Part shown: one piece after another, positions 52,218 through 60,311 of the stretch
Layout of the letters: every line of letters starts with the position of its first letter
Position numbering within the stretch: position 1 is the first letter of the stretch
Assembly: GCA_963708725.1 (NCBI GenBank)
Contig: CAVPTL010000018.1
Coordinates: forward strand, 124,001-188,000
Direction of reading: 5' to 3'
From: CAVPTL01 sp963708725
Lineage (GTDB): Bacteria > Actinomycetota > Thermoleophilia > Gaiellales > JAICJC01
DNA length: 64,000 bases
Program-made: the position numbers and the translations under genes
Notes under the pieces: generated by a model
Seen by the model: the letters and a program-made list of their open reading frames with translations, nothing else
What the model was told of the DNA's origin: nothing
Database searches by the model: none

Positions 52218-53879
52218 CTAGGAGGTCGTTGTCTGGCTCTCGGAGAGCCGCTCGGCCGTCTCATCCTCGTCGGCATGGCGGGCAACCGCCGCCCCCACAA
52301 AGTCGCGGAACAGCGGTTGAGGACGGTTCGGTCGTGATTTGAACTCGGGGTGATACTGACTGGCGCAGAACCAGCGGTGCTCGGGCAGCTCGATGATCTC
52401 GACCAGCCGCTCGTCCGGCGAGGTGCCGGCAATCACGAGCCCTTTCGACACCAGCCGCGGCCGCAGCGTGTTATTGACCTCATACCGATGCCGGTGGCGC
52501 TCGTACACGACCGGCTCGGCGTAGGCCTCATGAGCACGTGTCCCGGCGACCACCTTGACCGGATCTGAACCCAGCCGCATGGTGCCGCCCATGTCCTCGA
52601 TCTCTTTCTGCTCGGGTAGCAGGTCGATCACCGGGTACGGAGTCTCGGGATCGAACTCGCTCGAGTTGGCACCCTCCAGGCCGACCACGTGGCGAGCAAA
52701 CTCGACCACCGCGACCTGCATACCCAGGCACACGCCCAGGAAGGGAATGTCGTTCTCACGCGCGAAGCGCACCGCGGCGATCTTGCCCTCGATCCCGCGG
52801 ATACCAAACCCGCCGGGGATCAGGATGCCGTCGGCCTGCGACAATCGTCGCTCGGCCTCGTCCCACGACAGCGTCTCGGCGTCGACCCAGATGACCTCGA
52901 GCTTGGCCCCGTGGTGGATGGCCGAGTGGTTGAGCGCCTCGACAACGGACAGGTAGGCATCCTGAAGCTGCACGTACTTACCGACCAACGCGATCCGAAC
53001 GACGCCGGTGGCGGAGCGCACGCGGTCGACCATGGCCTCCCACTCGCGCATATCGGGCGGGCCGGTGACCAGCCCGAGCCGGTCGCAGACCAGCCGATCG
53101 AGCCCCTCGACCTGCATCATCGGCGGGATGTAATAGATGTTCTCGGCATCGGGCGCGGAGATCACAGCATCGACCGACACGTCGGCGAACAGCGCGATCT
53201 TCTCGCGGATGTCGCTGTCGAGCGGGTGCTTGGAACGGCACACGATCACGTCGGGAGCGATACCGATGCGGCGCAGCTCCTGGACGGAATGCTGAGTCGG
53301 CTTGGTCTTGAGCTCTCCGGCCACATCGATGTACGGCACCAGGGTGCAGTGGATGTACATGACGTTGTCGCGGCCGATCTGGTTTCGGAACTGGCGGATC
53401 GCCTCCAGAAACGGCAGGCTCTCGATATCGCCGACCGTGCCGCCGATCTCGGTGATCACCACGTCCACGTCACCAGAACTCGCGACCCGCTGGATGCGCG
53501 ACTTGATCTCGTCGGTGACGTGCGGGATCACCTGCACGGTCGAGCCGAGGTACTCGCCCTTGCGCTCCTTGCGGATGATCGTGTTGTAGATCGACCCGGT
53601 GGTGTGATTCGAGTTGCGCGAGAGGAACTCGTCGACGAACCGTTCGTAGTGGCCCAGATCGAGGTCGGTCTCGGCACCGTCTTCGGTGACGAACACCTCG
53701 CCGTGCTGGAACGGGCTCATCGTCCCGGGGTCGACGTTGATGTAGGGATCGAGCTTCTGAAGCGCGACCTTCAGCCCGCGCGACTTCAAAAGTCGCCCCA
53801 GCGAGGCTGCGGTGATGCCCTTGCCCAGCGACGACACCACGCCACCGGTCACAAATACGTACTTGACCTGCCTATCCAA
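52218..53879 (-). CDS. pyrG: CTP synthase
   Basis: Makes CTP from UTP, ATP and glutamine. 553 residues from TTG. N-terminal synthetase with VTGGVVSSLGKGI and LDPYINVDPGTMSPFQHGEVFV; C-terminal glutaminase with the Cys in PFLGVCLGMQ and His/Glu in YHPEFKSRP. A TATGAT box lies about 40 nt upstream, with a GGCGGGGG-type ribosome site. Confidence 0.98.
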   Translation of the reverse strand: MDRQVKYVFVTGGVVSSLGKGITAASLGRLLKSRGLKVALQKLDPYINVDPGTMSPFQHGEVFVTEDGAETDLDLGHYERFVDEFLSRNSNHTTGSIYNTIIRKERKGEYLGSTVQVIPHVTDEIKSRIQRVASSGDVDVVITEIGGTVGDIESLPFLEAIRQFRNQIGRDNVMYIHCTLVPYIDVAGELKTKPTQHSVQELRRIGIAPDVIVCRSKHPLDSDIREKIALFADVSVDAVISAPDAENIYYIPPMMQVEGLDRLVCDRLGLVTGPPDMREWEAMVDRVRSATGVVRIALVGKYVQLQDAYLSVVEALNHSAIHHGAKLEVIWVDAETLSWDEAERRLSQADGILIPGGFGIRGIEGKIAAVRFARENDIPFLGVCLGMQVAVVEFARHVVGLEGANSSEFDPETPYPVIDLLPEQKEIEDMGGTMRLGSDPVKVVAGTRAHEAYAEPVVYERHRHRYEVNNTLRPRLVSKGLVIAGTSPDERLVEIIELPEHRWFCASQYHPEFKSRPNRPQPLFRDFVGAAVARHADEDETAERLSESQTTTS

Positions 53880-53919
53880 AACCCCCGCCTTTCAACGTGT
53901 GACCGGTTACGGGAAATGA

Positions 53920-53925
53920 ATCATA
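53920..53925 (-). promoter_or_regulatory. -10 box (TATGAT) of pyrG
   Basis: TATGAT in the 96-bp gap between recN and pyrG, about 40 nt before the TTG start, so this mRNA should have a leader. No clear -35 or GGGG-start attenuator seen. Confidence 0.45.
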
Positions 53926-53975
53926 CGCGAGCGCGCCGACGTCGCCCGCCGCGAGCCCGCCAATCGACCGCTGTT

Positions 53976-55649
53976 TCACGCACGTTGCGGGGTTTTACGC
54001 AACGCCTTGGCGTGGCGGCGCACGGTCTGGTCGTCGTCGTCGCCGCCCAGCATGCGGGCAAGCTCGTCGGTGAGCGCCTCTCCCTGGAGTCGCTCGACGG
54101 TCGTCTGGGTCGGATCCCCCGTCAGTTTCTCGACCCGGAAATGGGCATCGGCAAGACTCGCGATCTGCGGCAGGTGAGTGATCGAGATCACCTGGGCGTG
54201 CTCGGCCAACCGCACCAGCTTTTCGCCGACGGCGCGAGCCGTGCGCCCGCCCACCCCGGCGTCGACCTCGTCGAGCACCAGCGTCTCCGGCCCCCCGTGT
54301 GCCCTGGCCGCCACCCGGATCGCAAGCGCGATCCGCGACAGCTCCCCGCCCGAGGCGGTGCTGGCCAGCGGCGCGGGGTCGAGCCCGGTGTTGGCGGCCA
54401 GCAGAAGCTCGCAGCGATCGCTGCCGCGCTGCCCCAGCGGCGCGTCGGTCAGCTCGACCACGAGCTTCGCGCCGTCCATGCCGAGGTCGGCCAGCTCCTG
54501 CTCCACCACCGCCGTGAACTCCGCGATCGCGCCGGCACGGGCCGCATGAAGCTCGCTCGCGACCTCCCCCGCTCGTTCTTCGGCGGCCCGCTCGGCGGCC
54601 TCGAGCTGCGCCATGGCCTCGCCCGACTGCTCGAGCAGCTCGAGCGCGGCGCGTGCTTCGTCGGCCAGCTCCAGTACCCGCTCGAGCGGTGCTCCAAAGC
54701 GGCGCTCGAGTTCGGTAAACAGCTCGAGCCGGCCCTCGATCGCCTCGAGCCGGGCCGGGTCGGCCTCGAGGTCGGCAGTGTGGCCTCGAAGCGTGGTCAC
54801 CGACTCCTGCAGCCGCAACCCGGCATCGCGCAGTTCGGCCGAGACCGTGGCCAGTGCGGGTTCGAAGGGCTCACCCGAGGCGACGAGCTCCGAGGCGCGT
54901 GCGACCAACGTCTCCGCGCCCTCGCCCTCGTCGGGCGAGAGCAGGTCGAGTGCACCGGTGATCGCCGCGGCCAGCTCATCGAGGTGGCGCAGGCGCTCCC
55001 GCTCCCCGGTGATCTGGTCACGCTCTCCCGGCTCCACCGCAGCGGCATCGGCCCGCTCCACGAGATATTCGAGCTCGCCTCGACGGCGTGCGGCCTCCTC
55101 GGCGTCCTCATGCGCCGCGGTCAGCGCCTGTCGCGCCGCACGCAGGTCGGCCCAGGCCGCAGCCATGGCGGCCAACCGCTCGCCGTTCGCGGCGTGGCCG
55201 TCCAGCAGAGCGAGCTGCACAGCGGGTTTCGCGATCCGCTGGGCCTCGTGTTGGGATGACAGCTCGAGCAGGCGATCACCGAGCGCCTCCAGGTCGGCGC
55301 GCGCGCAGCTGCGCCCCCACACCAATGCTCGGGTGCGGCCGGAGGCGAACACACGGCGGGCGACCACGAGTGTCTCCTCGCCCTCCGGACGGAGATCGGC
55401 GACCGGCGCCAGCGCCGGATCGTCGAGGAGTCCGTCGGGAAGCTCGAACTCGGCCTCGACGTAGGCCTCCTCGGCATGCGGGCCGACGAGCGCCGAGCCC
55501 GGCTGGCCGCCCGCCAGAAGCCCGATCGCCTGGGCCAGCATCGTCTTGCCGGCCCCGGTCTCGCCGGTGAACACCGAAAGCCCCGGAGAGGGTTCGAGCT
55601 CCGCATGCTCGATCAGGGCGAGGTTTTGGATGACCAGGCGAACCAGCAT
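53976..55649 (-). CDS. recN: DNA repair protein RecN
   Basis: SMC-like ATPase acting in double-strand break repair. 557 residues from ATG (MLVRLVIQNLALIEHAEL). Walker A FTGETGAGKT near the N-terminus, a long coiled coil in the middle, and Walker B region TLVLDEVDAGVGGRTA near the C-terminus. It follows nadK by 1 nt. No LexA box precedes it; any SOS control would have to act at the operon head. Confidence 0.96.
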   Translation of the reverse strand: MLVRLVIQNLALIEHAELEPSPGLSVFTGETGAGKTMLAQAIGLLAGGQPGSALVGPHAEEAYVEAEFELPDGLLDDPALAPVADLRPEGEETLVVARRVFASGRTRALVWGRSCARADLEALGDRLLELSSQHEAQRIAKPAVQLALLDGHAANGERLAAMAAAWADLRAARQALTAAHEDAEEAARRRGELEYLVERADAAAVEPGERDQITGERERLRHLDELAAAITGALDLLSPDEGEGAETLVARASELVASGEPFEPALATVSAELRDAGLRLQESVTTLRGHTADLEADPARLEAIEGRLELFTELERRFGAPLERVLELADEARAALELLEQSGEAMAQLEAAERAAEERAGEVASELHAARAGAIAEFTAVVEQELADLGMDGAKLVVELTDAPLGQRGSDRCELLLAANTGLDPAPLASTASGGELSRIALAIRVAARAHGGPETLVLDEVDAGVGGRTARAVGEKLVRLAEHAQVISITHLPQIASLADAHFRVEKLTGDPTQTTVERLQGEALTDELARMLGGDDDDQTVRRHAKALRKTPQRA

Positions 55650-55650
55650 G

Positions 55651-56478
55651 TCAGCCCGAGAACGTCTGTCGGTAGCGGGTGAAGAACGAGGCGTCAGACA
55701 GCCGGCCGAGCCGCGCGAAGGCGTTGCCCATCTGGACGACGAACCGGCCCCCGGGTTCGACCACGCCCCCACGGTGGCCGTCGACGATCACCTGCACCGG
55801 AACATCCACCGAACGGTTGTGCAGCTCCACCCGGTGTGGTCGCCCGAGCACCATCGACCGTGCGTGCAGCGAGTGCGGTGACACGAATGAGACGACGAAC
55901 CCGTCCAGACCCCAGGCAAGCACCGGCCCACCCGCCGAGAGGTTGTAGGCGGTCGACCCGGTCGAGGTCGCCACGATCACCCCGTCGCAGCCCAGCTCGC
56001 CCAGCGATTGTCCATCGACACACCACTCCACCAGGGCCATGCGTCCGATCAGGCCGCTGGTGAGCACCAGATCGTTGATGCCCGTGGTCGCGCCCGATCC
56101 GGCATCGCCCACGATGGTGGGAAGCCTCAGCTCCTCGTAGTCGCCGGCAAACGCGCGCTCGAGGCCCTGCTCGAGCCGGCCTGCGTCGACCGATGTCAGG
56201 AAGCCCACCCGCCCGAAGTTCACGCCCAGGCAGGTCGCGGGCGTCTCCAGCGCCGTCTGAAGCGCACGAAGCATGGTGCCGTCGCCTCCCAGCACGACCA
56301 CCATGTCGGCGTCAGCCGGCTGATCGACCACCTCCACGCCGAGTCGTCTGGCGAGCGCCGTGACCCGCTCGACCGAGTCGCCGATCCGCTCAGGACGGCC
56401 GTGGGTGAAGAGGCTCACCCGGCGCACCGCCGTGCCCGGGTGGGCCGAAGACGGCGTCTCTGATATGGGATTCGACAT
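55651..56478 (-). CDS. nadK: NAD kinase
   Basis: Phosphorylates NAD to NADP. 275 residues. Catalytic GGDGTMLRAL near residue 64, NFGRVGFLT, and the conserved STGSTAYNLSAGGP. GAGGAG about 10 nt before the ATG supports this start even though it lies 89 nt inside tlyA. The tlyA-nadK-recN order is standard in Gram-positive bacteria. Confidence 0.95.
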   Translation of the reverse strand: MSNPISETPSSAHPGTAVRRVSLFTHGRPERIGDSVERVTALARRLGVEVVDQPADADMVVVLGGDGTMLRALQTALETPATCLGVNFGRVGFLTSVDAGRLEQGLERAFAGDYEELRLPTIVGDAGSGATTGINDLVLTSGLIGRMALVEWCVDGQSLGELGCDGVIVATSTGSTAYNLSAGGPVLAWGLDGFVVSFVSPHSLHARSMVLGRPHRVELHNRSVDVPVQVIVDGHRGGVVEPGGRFVVQMGNAFARLGRLSDASFFTRYRQTFSG

Positions 56479-57241
56479 CGGTGGTTGGCTCCTCGGAGTC
56501 GTCCGGGTGGGGAGAACGCAGTGAGATCAGATACTCCCGGTTCCCCGCCGGGCCTCGCACACAAGAATCGCACACTCCAAGGACGTCGACCCCAAACCGG
56601 GTCACGAAGGCGCAAAGGTCGAGTAACACTTGCCGGTGCACCTCGGGATCCCACACGACGCCTTTTCGCACCTGTTCACGACCGGCTTCGAACTGCGGTT
56701 TGCACAGCACCACCCCGCGCCAGGACTCCGCGACCACGTCAAACACGGCCGGCAGCACGAGCCGCAGCGAGATGAACGACACGTCGGCGGTCACGAAGGT
56801 CGGGCGAAACGGCAGATCCTCGACCTTCAGGTTGCGAGCGTTGTAGCGATCCATCACGGTGACCCGTGGATCGGACGCAATCCGTTCGTGCAGCTGGTTG
56901 CGACCGACGTCGACGGCGATAACCCGGGCGGCGCCGTGGGCCAACAGACAATCCGTGAACCCACCGGTCGAAGCTCCCACGTCGAGGCACAGCTCTGCGG
57001 CCACATCGATCCCGAACGTCTCGAGCCCGTTCTCGAGCTTCTCTCCGCCACGCGAGACAAACCGGGGAGGATCGACCACCAGCAGCACGGCCGCAGCGGC
57101 AGTCGGCGCACCGGCCTTGGTCACGACCGTCCCATCGACGGTCACACGCCCGGCCATGATCAGGCCGCGGGCGAGGCTGCGGGTCTCGACCAGTCCCCGC
57201 TCGACCAGCGCTTCATCCAGGCGGGTGCGATGCTGAGCGAT
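56390..57241 (-). CDS. tlyA: TlyA family rRNA 2'-O-methyltransferase, non-canonical start
   Basis: Methylates ribose positions in 16S/23S rRNA in mycobacteria, needed for capreomycin sensitivity. About 283 residues: S4 domain (RTRLDEALVERGLVETRSLA), then FtsJ-type methyltransferase (LCLDVGASTGGFTDCLL, FVTADVSFISLRLVLP, VVLCKPQFEAG). The S4 domain begins right after the in-frame ispA stop, and no ATG, GTG or TTG lies before it; the first ATG (57157) would cut the S4 domain. The likeliest start is an ATC, 5 nt after GAGGGG. The last 89 nt overlap nadK. Confidence 0.9.
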   Translation of the reverse strand: MAQHRTRLDEALVERGLVETRSLARGLIMAGRVTVDGTVVTKAGAPTAAAAVLLVVDPPRFVSRGGEKLENGLETFGIDVAAELCLDVGASTGGFTDCLLAHGAARVIAVDVGRNQLHERIASDPRVTVMDRYNARNLKVEDLPFRPTFVTADVSFISLRLVLPAVFDVVAESWRGVVLCKPQFEAGREQVRKGVVWDPEVHRQVLLDLCAFVTRFGVDVLGVCDSCVRGPAGNREYLISLRSPHPDDSEEPTTDVESHIRDAVFGPPGHGGAPGEPLHPRPS

Positions 57242-57250
57242 GATCGCCCC

Positions 57251-58033
57251 TCACGCCGTGCGATGCAGGATCAGATCGGCCAATCGCTCGAGGTCGGCGA
57301 TGTCGCCGTGCGCCTCGGCAAGATGCGCTCTCGCGCGAGCATCGGCCTCGGCGGCGAGCACACGGGCGCGTTCCACCCCCACGGCGGTCACGTAGCTCGG
57401 CTCGCCGTCGGCGGCATCGGCGTCCAGCACGTCGTCCACGATCTGGAAGATCAGCCCGAGTTCCGCCGCAAACCCTCGATACGGTCGTTGCTCGGCAGAG
57501 TCCAGCCCGGCGACGTGGAGCCCGCAGCCCACCGCCGCCGATATCAGCGCGCCGGTCTTGAGCCGATGCAGCCGGCCCAACTCGTCGACGTCGGCCGGCG
57601 TGGAGGTGATGTCCAGATACTGGCCGTCGACCATGCCCGCGATCCCCGATGCCAGCTCGCCCAGCACCGCCAACCGCTGGGTCGGCGAGACCTCCAGCCG
57701 CTCGGTCACCAGTCCAAACGCCGCGTTCATGAGTCCGTCACCGATCAACACCGCGACGCCCTCGCCAAACTCCACGTGGGCGGTCGGTCGCCCCCGCCGT
57801 TCGATGTCGTCGTCCAGCGCCGGCAGATCGTCGTGGACGAGCGAGAAGGCCTGGATCAGCTCGAGCGCCGCGGCTGCCGGCAGCGCCAGTCCCTGCGCGG
57901 CCCCTCCGGCCCGCGCGGCGGCCAGGCACAGCTGCGCGCGCACCCGCTTGCCGCCCTGAAGCGCGTAGTGCATGGCACGATCGAGCTCGGGCACCGTCGA
58001 AAGCTCGAGCGCCTCCAGGTACGGGTCAATCAT
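57251..58033 (-). CDS. ispA: Polyprenyl (farnesyl/geranylgeranyl-type) diphosphate synthase
   Basis: trans-Prenyltransferase making linear isoprenyl diphosphates from IPP and an allylic primer. 260 residues, shorter than usual at the N-terminus. First Asp-rich motif LVHDDLPALDDD, second QIVDDVLD, plus ALQGGKRVR. Chain length cannot be fixed. Overlaps xseB by 8 nt; its stop is followed at once by the tlyA frame. Confidence 0.92.
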   Translation of the reverse strand: MIDPYLEALELSTVPELDRAMHYALQGGKRVRAQLCLAAARAGGAAQGLALPAAAALELIQAFSLVHDDLPALDDDIERRGRPTAHVEFGEGVAVLIGDGLMNAAFGLVTERLEVSPTQRLAVLGELASGIAGMVDGQYLDITSTPADVDELGRLHRLKTGALISAAVGCGLHVAGLDSAEQRPYRGFAAELGLIFQIVDDVLDADAADGEPSYVTAVGVERARVLAAEADARARAHLAEAHGDIADLERLADLILHRTA

Positions 58034-58208
58034 CGAGCGTCTCGGCCCGCCGCTCGATCGCCGCGGCGGCCTCCTGGGCCAGCGCGGTGATCTGCTCGAG
58101 CAGCTCGGTGGCGTCGGCGGCCTCGAGCCCTCCAGCCGCCAGACGTTGATTGAGCCGATCAAGCTCACCGGAGATCCGTTGTAGCTCCTCGATGGTGTCA
58201 TCGGTCAT
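58026..58208 (-). CDS. xseB: Exodeoxyribonuclease VII small subunit-like protein
   Basis: 60 residues forming a helical hairpin (LQRISGELDRLNQRLAAGGL then LLEQITALAQEAAAAIERRA), with the size and pattern of XseB. Overlaps nusB (4 nt) and ispA (8 nt); xseB next to ispA is the common arrangement. The large subunit xseA is not in the window. The similarity is moderate, so another small coiled-coil protein is possible. Confidence 0.7.
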   Translation of the reverse strand: MTDDTIEELQRISGELDRLNQRLAAGGLEAADATELLEQITALAQEAAAAIERRAETLDD

Positions 58209-58612
58209 GTCCCCACCCCCTGTTCGCGCGCGATCCTGCCGAGCACCCCATTGACGAGCACCCCGGCCTCGGGTGACGCGTACCGCTTGGCGAGCGCCAC
58301 GGCCTCGTCGATGGCGACTGCGGCGGGAACCTCGCCGGTCGAGAGCTCCCACACGGCCAACCGCAGGATGTTTCGCTCGAGTACGGCCATCCGCTCGGTG
58401 CTCCAGGTGTCGGCGGCCGCGTCGATCGAGCGGTCGAGCCGATCACGGTCGCCCCAGGCACCCTCGACGTGGGCCCTGATGAAGTCGGTCACGTCATCGC
58501 CATTGTCTCGTCGGTAGGCGTCGTACAGGGCCTCGAACTCCGAGCCGGTGAGATCGCGTTGGTACAGCAAGAAGGCGCTTGCCCTGCGCTGTGACCGGCG
58601 GCTCGCGGTCAT
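58205..58612 (-). CDS. nusB: Transcription antitermination factor NusB
   Basis: RNA-binding factor for rRNA antitermination with NusE/S10. 135 residues, all-helical. SRRSQRRASAFLLYQRDLTG at the N-terminus and ERNILRLAVWEL, VAIDEAVALAKRY, GVLVNGVLGRI at the C-terminus are typical. ATGA overlaps on both sides. Confidence 0.95.
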   Translation of the reverse strand: MTASRRSQRRASAFLLYQRDLTGSEFEALYDAYRRDNGDDVTDFIRAHVEGAWGDRDRLDRSIDAAADTWSTERMAVLERNILRLAVWELSTGEVPAAVAIDEAVALAKRYASPEAGVLVNGVLGRIAREQGVGT

Positions 58613-58944
58613 CGCCGCAGCTCCGGTTCGCGGTCGACGCCGGTGATGGTGACATCCACCGCCCGCACTCGCAGGCCGGTCATGTCTGTGACCGCCGTGG
58701 AAACCGCGCCCCGCACCGCCGCCCCGAGATCGGGCAGCACCACGCCCTGGGCCGCGACCACCTCGACCGAAACGGTCGCATGGGAGCCGGTTACCGACCA
58801 CTCCACCGGGCCGCGCCGGCCGGGCAACACCCGCGAGACACGGCCGGGGAACTCCAACCGCGCGCCCGGGACGCCCTCCACGGCGCCGCGCACGATCGAG
58901 TCGAACGCCTCGTCGACCACCTGCGCCGCCCCAAGCTTGATCAT
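58609..58944 (-). CDS. Asp23/Gls24 family envelope-associated protein
   Basis: 111 residues. Family pattern: GAAQVVDEAFDSIVRGAVEGVPG, VEVVAAQGVVLPDLGAAVRGAV, VRAVDVTITGVD. Asp23/Gls24 proteins sit at the inner membrane and are linked to envelope stress; a copy between accC and nusB is common in Gram-positive bacteria. ATGA overlaps with both neighbours. Confidence 0.88.
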   Translation of the reverse strand: MIKLGAAQVVDEAFDSIVRGAVEGVPGARLEFPGRVSRVLPGRRGPVEWSVTGSHATVSVEVVAAQGVVLPDLGAAVRGAVSTAVTDMTGLRVRAVDVTITGVDREPELRR

Positions 58945-60311
58945 GCCGCCTCCTCGGCGTGCAGCGAGCGCAGAAAGTCGCGATGCCGATCGAGATATGC
59001 GGTGGTGTACCGGCCGGCCCGAAACTCTGGCTCGTCCAGGATGTCGAGAAACAGCTCGCGGGTGGTGCGAACTCCCTCGATCTCGAACTCGTGGAGCGCG
59101 CGCTCGGAGCGCGCGATCGCCTCGTCGCGGTCTGCCCCCCATACGATCAGCTTGGCCAGCAGCGAGTCGTAGAACGGCGGCACCTTGTAGCCCTCGTAGG
59201 CATGGGTATCGAGCCGCACGCCGGGGCCGAGCGGTGGCCGGAACCGCGACACCGTGCCCGCGGCCGGCCGGAAGTCGTGGCGGGGATCCTCGCAGTTGAT
59301 TCGAAACTCGATCGCGTGGCCACGCAGCGGAGAGAGCCCGGTCTGGCGCAGCGGCTCACCCCCGGCGATCCGAAGCTGAGCCACCGCGAGATCGACGCCC
59401 GTGACCAGCTCTGACACCGGATGCTCGACCTGGAGCCGGGTGTTCATCTCGATGAATGAGAACCTGCCCTCGGTATCGAGCAGGAACTCGACGGTGCCGG
59501 CGTTGACATAGCTACTGCCAACGCACGCGAGCCGAGCCGCCTCGGCCATCTGCTCACGCGTCGGCTGATCGAGCGCCGGTGACGGCCCCTCCTCGATCAG
59601 CTTCTGATGGCGGCGCTGGATCGAGCAGTCCCGCTCTCCCAGGACGAGGACGTCACCGTTTCGGTCGGCGAGCACCTGCATCTCGACGTGGCGTGGATCG
59701 ATGATCGCCTTCTCGAGGTACATGTCACCGTCGCCGAACGACGAGGCGGCCTCGGCCGACGCCAGCCGATACGCGTCGGCGATCGCGGCGTCTGACTCCA
59801 CCACTCGCATACCGCGCCCACCGCCGCCGGAGACCGCCTTGAGCAGCACCGGGTATCCGATCTCGGCCGCCAGACTGGCCGCCTCGTCCGGCCCCGACAA
59901 ACGATCCTGCGAGCCGGGTACCAGCGGCACCCCGGCCAGCCGCATCGCGGCCTTGGCGGCGCTCTTGTCACCCATCGTCTCGATCGCGGTCGCGGGTGGC
60001 CCGATGAAGGTCAGATCGTTGTCCTCGCAGGCCCGCACGAACGCCGCGTTCTCGGCCAGAAAGCCCCAGCCGGGATGCACGCTGTCGCATCCGGTCGTCT
60101 CGGCCGCCGCGATCAGGTTGGAGATGTTCAGGTAGGACTCGGACGGCGGGTGAGGGCCAATGCACACCGCGCGATCGGCCAGTCGTACCCACAGCCCATC
60201 ACGATCGGCGGTGGAGTACACCGCGACCGCCTCGACGCCCGCGTCGTGGCAGGCGCGCACCAGTCGCACGGCCGCCTCGCCCCGGTTTGCGATCAGCACC
60301 CGCGAGAGCAT
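58941..60311 (-). CDS. accC: Biotin carboxylase
   Basis: Carboxylates the biotin of BCCP with bicarbonate and ATP, first half-reaction of acetyl-CoA carboxylase. 456 residues. ATP-grasp with LLKAVSGGGGRGMRVV, the biotin-carboxylase signature GERDCSIQRRHQKLIEE, and FIEMNTRLQVEHPVSELVTG. Start overlaps the stop of the carboxyltransferase-BCCP fusion, its presumed substrate protein. Confidence 0.97.
   Translation of the reverse strand: MLSRVLIANRGEAAVRLVRACHDAGVEAVAVYSTADRDGLWVRLADRAVCIGPHPPSESYLNISNLIAAAETTGCDSVHPGWGFLAENAAFVRACEDNDLTFIGPPATAIETMGDKSAAKAAMRLAGVPLVPGSQDRLSGPDEAASLAAEIGYPVLLKAVSGGGGRGMRVVESDAAIADAYRLASAEAASSFGDGDMYLEKAIIDPRHVEMQVLADRNGDVLVLGERDCSIQRRHQKLIEEGPSPALDQPTREQMAEAARLACVGSSYVNAGTVEFLLDTEGRFSFIEMNTRLQVEHPVSELVTGVDLAVAQLRIAGGEPLRQTGLSPLRGHAIEFRINCEDPRHDFRPAAGTVSRFRPPLGPGVRLDTHAYEGYKVPPFYDSLLAKLIVWGADRDEAIARSERALHEFEIEGVRTTRELFLDILDEPEFRAGRYTTAYLDRHRDFLRSLHAEEAA

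Noticed and set aside
52689..55259. 856-codon plus-strand frame spanning pyrG and recN
   Set aside because: It runs antisense across two well-conserved genes and their intergenic promoter.
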